Below, one piece after another: positions 60,092 to 64,000 of a stretch of DNA of 64,000 bases. The translations under genes and the position numbers were made by a program. The stretch spans positions 62,001 to 126,000 of the forward strand of contig CAZPMH010000001.1 of the NCBI GenBank assembly GCA_964587815.1, given 5' to 3'. Position 1 is the stretch's first letter; every line of letters starts with the position of its first letter. Source of the stretch: UBA1672 sp964587815. Lineage in GTDB: Bacteria; Pseudomonadota; Alphaproteobacteria; Micavibrionales; Micavibrionaceae. The notes beneath the pieces are model-generated. The model worked only from the letters and a program-made list of their open reading frames with translations, did not search any database and was not told the origin of the DNA.

Positions 60092-62404
60092 TTGACGGCG
60101 CAAGCAGAACATACTGAAAAGCACTTCGATGCAGCAGTGGAGGTTGATAAAACACCCCCTTCATTTCGTGCGTATGTTTCACGGATTATCCCTTATATCA
60201 AACCTTCGGCAATTAAGTATAAATCATGGCGGACAAAAGCCGGTATTTTTCTTGTCTTTGCCGCGATTTTAAGCGGAATTGTAACCTATGCCGCCCTGAC
60301 AGAAACGCCGCCGTTTGGCGATGATCCTGATTTGGTTATCTGGCTGCTTAATATTGATTTGGTCATCTTATTGTTGCTTGTTACCTTAATTGCGCGCCGC
60401 ATTGTAACAATTTGGAGCGGTAGGCGGCGTGGTATTGCTGGTTCTCATCTGCATGTGCGTTTGGTTTATACATTCAGTATTCTTGTTGCCGTTCCTACCG
60501 TGATGATGGCCGTGTTCTCCGCGTTTTTCTTTCATTTCGGCGTTCAGGCATGGTTTAGTGCCCGCGTTCAAACGGCGATTAACGAATCGCAGGCCGTTGC
60601 GCAGTCTTACCTTGCGGAGCATAAGCAGGTTATCCGCGCGGATGTCTTAAATATGGCAAATGATTTAGACAGGCAGGCTGATCTCTTTCTGATAAATGAA
60701 AGGGCGCTGAATAAGGCCGTTGAAGCGCAGTCTTTTCTGCGTAACTTATCGGAAGTGATTTTGATAACGGAAGATGGGCGCGTTATTTTCCAATCGGCTC
60801 TTGCTTTTACGCTTGCCTACGAAAAGCCAAGTGCGTTCGAATTTCAACGCGCGAAGGAGGGGGATGTTGTTTTTACGACGAATGAGGATCAGGACAGGGT
60901 GAGGGCGCTTGTTAAACTCAATAATATGCCTGGTGTTTTTCTTTTTGTCGGGCGCATGATTGATCCGCAAGTCTCTTCGCATTTAAGCGCCGTGCAGGTC
61001 GCAGCGGAAGACTATAAGGCTTTGCAGGCTCGTTTTTCGGGCATTCAGATTACTGTTACGATGATTTTCGTCGTGGTTGCGCTGCTTTTGCTGCTGGCTG
61101 CGATTTGGTCGGGTCTGTTACTTGCACGACAGCTTGTTCGCCCTATCGGAGAGTTGATTAACGCGGCGGATCGTGTTCGCGCGGGTGATTTGTCTTCAAG
61201 ATTACCTGAGGCGAAACGTCTGGAAGAATTTGATTATCTTGCGCAGTCTTTTAACCGTATGACGACACAAATCCAATCGCAGCGTAATGATTTGATTGAT
61301 GCTAACCGAGAGCTTGATCGGCGCAGAAAACTGACTGAAACTGTTTTGGCTGGTGTGTCATCGGGCGTTATCGGGGTCAATCACGATGGCACCATTAACC
61401 TTGCTAATAATTCTGCGTTGGATTTGCTTTCTCGTGGATCAGAAGGGGATGATTTAACAGGGCGATATATATTAGACGCTCTGCCCGAACTGGAGGGCCT
61501 TTTGGATAACTTAAGGCAAAGGCCAAAGCGTGTCGCTCAGGGTGAGATCCCCATTTCGATTAAAGGGAAAGGAAAACGCGTTCTTTTCTTCCGTGCGTCT
61601 GTTGAAGTTCTTGAAGATGATGAAAGCGGCCTGATCATTACCTTTGATGATATCACAGACTTGCAGTCAGCCCAGCGTAAGGCTGCATGGTCGGATGTAG
61701 CGCGCAGAATTGCTCACGAAATTAAGAACCCGCTTACGCCAATACAGCTCTCGGCAGAACGTTTGAAGCGCAAGTATGCCGATGAGGTCAGCAATTCTGA
61801 CACGTTTGATCAGTGTACAGATACAATTATAAAACATGTTGAAGACATTGGGCGAATGGTTGATGAATTTTCATCTTTTGCGCGGATGCCCGAACCGATC
61901 TTGAAGCCCGAAAATTTAGGCGAAATTGTTCGCGACTCTATAACTTTATCGCGTCAGGCGCATGAAGATATTACATTTTCATTTGCGCAAGCCGACAACC
62001 GTGCAGATTATAACGTTCAGTGCGATGTCAGACAGATACGTCAGGTCATGACAAATCTTTTAAAGAATGCCGTAGACTCAATTCAAGAAACTAATAAACA
62101 GGGAATTGTTGACGTCTTGGTCGGAACGCGTGGTGAGGGTGATTTCTTTGTTTCAGTTACGGATAACGGGCAAGGCTTTCCGGAAGAACAGAATTTAAGT
62201 ACCTTAACGGACCCATATATCACGCATAAGCAAAATGGCACGGGACTGGGCTTGGCGATTGTTAAAAAAATTATTGAAGATCATCATGGCGCTCTCGTTA
62301 TGGGCGCACCGCCATGGATAAGCGAATATGATGATTGGAAAAATTATGGGGGCGCTTGCGTTGTTGCAACAATCCCCGGCACAAAAAGCGCTATGGCAGC
62401 CTAA
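60092..62404 (+). CDS. ntrY: NtrY-family membrane sensor histidine kinase
   Basis: NtrY senses nitrogen- or redox-related signals and phosphorylates NtrX. The 770-residue protein has N-terminal membrane helices (about 50-70, 85-105 and 135-160), a periplasmic segment, another helix near 325-350 and a HAMP domain (LVRPIGELINAADRVRAGDL). A PAS domain (about 425-530) follows. The DHp helix carries the phospho-accepting histidine H542 in ARRIAHEIKNPLTPIQLSAE, and the catalytic domain has VTDNGQGF and GTGLGLAIVKKII. The start is TTG 60092 with TAGGTGA upstream; the first ATG is far inside. ntrB and ntrC, often just upstream, are not here. Confidence 0.93.
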   Translation: MTAQAEHTEKHFDAAVEVDKTPPSFRAYVSRIIPYIKPSAIKYKSWRTKAGIFLVFAAILSGIVTYAALTETPPFGDDPDLVIWLLNIDLVILLLLVTLIARRIVTIWSGRRRGIAGSHLHVRLVYTFSILVAVPTVMMAVFSAFFFHFGVQAWFSARVQTAINESQAVAQSYLAEHKQVIRADVLNMANDLDRQADLFLINERALNKAVEAQSFLRNLSEVILITEDGRVIFQSALAFTLAYEKPSAFEFQRAKEGDVVFTTNEDQDRVRALVKLNNMPGVFLFVGRMIDPQVSSHLSAVQVAAEDYKALQARFSGIQITVTMIFVVVALLLLLAAIWSGLLLARQLVRPIGELINAADRVRAGDLSSRLPEAKRLEEFDYLAQSFNRMTTQIQSQRNDLIDANRELDRRRKLTETVLAGVSSGVIGVNHDGTINLANNSALDLLSRGSEGDDLTGRYILDALPELEGLLDNLRQRPKRVAQGEIPISIKGKGKRVLFFRASVEVLEDDESGLIITFDDITDLQSAQRKAAWSDVARRIAHEIKNPLTPIQLSAERLKRKYADEVSNSDTFDQCTDTIIKHVEDIGRMVDEFSSFARMPEPILKPENLGEIVRDSITLSRQAHEDITFSFAQADNRADYNVQCDVRQIRQVMTNLLKNAVDSIQETNKQGIVDVLVGTRGEGDFFVSVTDNGQGFPEEQNLSTLTDPYITHKQNGTGLGLAIVKKIIEDHHGALVMGAPPWISEYDDWKNYGGACVVATIPGTKSAMAA

Positions 62405-62436
62405 TTTTAGACAAAGACGAAGTGAATTTAGATTTT

Positions 62437-63819
62437 ATGCAAAAAACAATTCTTATTATTGATGATGAACATGATATTCGGATGCTGATCGCCGGCCTCT
62501 TGGAAGATGAGGGCTATAGAACATTGCAGGCAGGCAGCAGCTCACAAGCTTATGATATTTTACAAAAAGAGCCTGTCGATCTTGTTGTTCAGGATGTTTG
62601 GTTGCAGGGCAGCGCTGATGACGGCATTGAGATTTTGAAAAACACAAAAACCGAGAAACCAAACTTGCCGTTTTTGATGATTAGCGGACACGGCACGATT
62701 GAGACAGCTGTCTCCGCTATCAAGCAGGGCGCTTACGACTTTATCGAGAAACCCTTTAAGAGTGATCGGCTGCTTCTTATGATCGGGCGCGCGATAGAAT
62801 ATGCTGCGCTTAAGCAACAAAATGACGATTTGAAAGCAAAGGCCGACAAAGCTCTGCTCAATCTGATCCAGCAAATTCCTGACTCAACACGCTCTATCTT
62901 GGATAAAGCAGCAGCAGGGAACAGCCGCATTTTCCTTACAGGGGAAGTCGGAAGTGGTAAAATGATCGCCGCGCGTTATGTGCATTTACAATCAGCGCGT
63001 GGCGAAAAGCCATTCATGGCGTTGGACTGCAGATCAGATAGTCTGGAAAACTTAGAAGAGGCTTTGTTTGGATGTCATGCAGGGTATAAAAATGGAGCGG
63101 AAGGGCGTATTGGCCTTCTCAGTCTGGCGCATGGCGGCACTTTGGTGCTTGACCATATCGAACATCTTCCTGTCGGTATTCAAGGGAAATTATTGCACGC
63201 TTTACAAGAGGGGGCATTCTTTCCGCTTGGGTCTCGCGAACAGGTTCATTTTGACGTTCGTATAATTTCTATATGCGCTGAACGTATTGATGACCTTGTG
63301 GAAGATGGTGTTTTTCGCGCGGACTTATTTTATCGTTTGAATGTTGTGCCTGTTGATATGGTGCCGTTGAGAAAGCGTAAATCAGATATTGAAAGCATGA
63401 TTTCACGTTATAGCCCCCTTCGATTTACGGACAATGCATTTGCCTTAATTAAAGCGTATAGCTGGCCCGGTAACATCAAAGAACTTCATAATGTTCTGGA
63501 TTGGATCGAGATTATGCATCAAGGCAAGGACACGTTAATAGATATCGAGGATTTGCCGCCTGAACTCCGTGGTGATAGCGCGGGGCAGAACCAACAGAAC
63601 GCTATGCGTAGTGATATTTTCAAAACAGATGAGCTTTTAAACCTGAATCTTCGAGAGGCAAGAGAGCATTTTGAACGATATTACCTAAGCCTTCAGATCA
63701 ATAAATATGATGGTAACGTTTCAAAGACAGCAACCTCAATCGGCATGGAGCGTTCGGCACTTCATCGAAAACTTAAGACTTTGGAGATGACGGGAGATGA
63801 ACGCAAAGATGTTGCCTAG
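62437..63819 (+). CDS. ntrX: NtrX-family response regulator with altered Walker B motif
   Basis: This 460-residue partner of NtrY has a receiver domain (residues 1-120) with the phospho-accepting D53 in VQDVWLQG and the lysine in FIEKPF. An AAA+ domain follows, with Walker A GEVGSGK (169-175). A Fis-type helix-turn-helix is at the C-terminus (VSKTATSIGMERSALHRKL). The sigma-54-contacting GAFTGA loop is missing (LFGCHAGYKNGAEGR, 210-224), as is usual in NtrX. The Walker B segment reads LVLDHIEHL with D239 kept but the usual next-position Glu replaced by H240. The arginine-finger region FRADLFYRLN is kept. ATG 62437 gives the family N-terminus; GTG 62422 is possible. Confidence 0.9.
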   Translation: MQKTILIIDDEHDIRMLIAGLLEDEGYRTLQAGSSSQAYDILQKEPVDLVVQDVWLQGSADDGIEILKNTKTEKPNLPFLMISGHGTIETAVSAIKQGAYDFIEKPFKSDRLLLMIGRAIEYAALKQQNDDLKAKADKALLNLIQQIPDSTRSILDKAAAGNSRIFLTGEVGSGKMIAARYVHLQSARGEKPFMALDCRSDSLENLEEALFGCHAGYKNGAEGRIGLLSLAHGGTLVLDHIEHLPVGIQGKLLHALQEGAFFPLGSREQVHFDVRIISICAERIDDLVEDGVFRADLFYRLNVVPVDMVPLRKRKSDIESMISRYSPLRFTDNAFALIKAYSWPGNIKELHNVLDWIEIMHQGKDTLIDIEDLPPELRGDSAGQNQQNAMRSDIFKTDELLNLNLREAREHFERYYLSLQINKYDGNVSKTATSIGMERSALHRKLKTLEMTGDERKDVA

Positions 63820-63901
63820 ACTTTGCTTTTTTCTCGTCTTATAGTCTTTGTCGTAATAGCGGACATTTTGCGCCGCGTTATCTTAAGTAAAAAGGATTTC
63901 C

Positions 63902-64000
63902 ATGCGCGTTATTATTTGTGGCGTTGATCAGGTGGGTTGGAGCATTGCATCCTATCTTGCCAAAGAGGCCAATGACGTTACCGTTATTGACACGGACAGT
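63902..64000 (+). CDS. trkA: Trk potassium uptake protein TrkA, 3' truncated by the window edge
   Basis: Only the first 33 codons are visible. MRVIICGVDQVGWSIASYLA followed by KEANDVTVIDTD reads as the start of an RCK/TrkA Rossmann domain that binds NAD(H), with the glycine-rich turn and the acidic residue after strand 2. TrkA is the cytoplasmic regulator of the Trk potassium channel. The ntrY-ntrX-trkA order is usual in alphaproteobacteria, where hfq often follows. The start is ATG 63902, with AAAAGGA about 7 bases upstream. Confidence 0.82.
   Translation, partial: MRVIICGVDQVGWSIASYLAKEANDVTVIDTDS

Noticed and set aside
63061..63120. Loss of the GAFTGA loop in NtrX as a novelty
   Set aside because: As far as I know NtrX proteins of alphaproteobacteria generally lack this motif, so only the Walker B change is reported.
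1..64000. Search for CRISPR arrays, insertion sequences, phage genes, tRNA and rRNA
   Set aside because: No regular repeats, transposase or integrase genes, or cloverleaf/rRNA signatures were seen by reading; a dedicated scan was not possible.

Overview
The window is a dense stretch of bacterial chromosome that looks alphaproteobacterial. Three features support this: long blocks of gene order typical of that class, a fused ispD-ispF gene, and a lexA promoter carrying the alphaproteobacterial SOS box GTTC-N7-GTTC. Base composition is moderate to AT-leaning by eye (not computed). Genus cannot be fixed from sequence reading alone. Nothing here looks like a prophage, insertion sequence, integron or CRISPR array, and I saw no rRNA or tRNA gene. 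No gap between genes exceeds about 200 bases.

Layout. (1) 1-5108: the end of nuoN (Complex I), birA, coaX, RNase J, a DUF1467 membrane protein and a small exported protein. (2) 5151-12447: proS, lolC/E, lolD, dnaE. (3) 12501-28821: one long plus-strand run, rpsB-tsf-pyrH-frr-uppS-cdsA-dxr-rseP-rseP2-bamA-skp-lpxD-fabZ-lpxA-lpxI-lpxB. It joins translation factors, isoprenoid and phospholipid synthesis, outer-membrane protein assembly and lipid A synthesis, and ends in a hairpin at 28801-28840. (4) 28863-42005: mostly minus strand, gltA, gltX, lexA, trpC-trpD-trpG, trpE and a PpiD-like chaperone, interrupted by plus-strand comEC and a polysaccharide-deacetylase-like gene. (5) 42186-48983: tpiA, secG, pyrG, kdsA, an unknown gene, eno, a membrane-anchored AlgH-like protein and an FtsB-like protein. 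(6) 49150-57865: the pyruvate dehydrogenase cluster (pdhA, pdhB, pdhC, lpdA, lipA), with an exported unknown, a small lipoprotein, a LOG-like protein and a methyltransferase inserted between core genes, then ratA. (7) 57821-59976: cinA, pgpA and ispDF on the minus strand. (8) 60092-64000: ntrY, ntrX and the start of trkA.

Most genes serve envelope building, central carbon metabolism or information processing. The departures from the usual alphaproteobacterial picture are the interesting part. These are an archaeal/eukaryotic-type prolyl-tRNA synthetase at the proS locus, a LolD ATPase with an acidic N-terminal extension of about 145 residues, two tandem divergent RseP proteases, an AlgH/YqgE protein with a membrane anchor, an NtrX with histidine in place of the Walker B glutamate, nearly identical lipoyl domains in PdhB and PdhC, and extra small genes inside the pdh cluster. 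I found no clear-cut new defence or mobile system. The pdh insertions, the LolD extension and the RseP pair are the best leads for undescribed biology.
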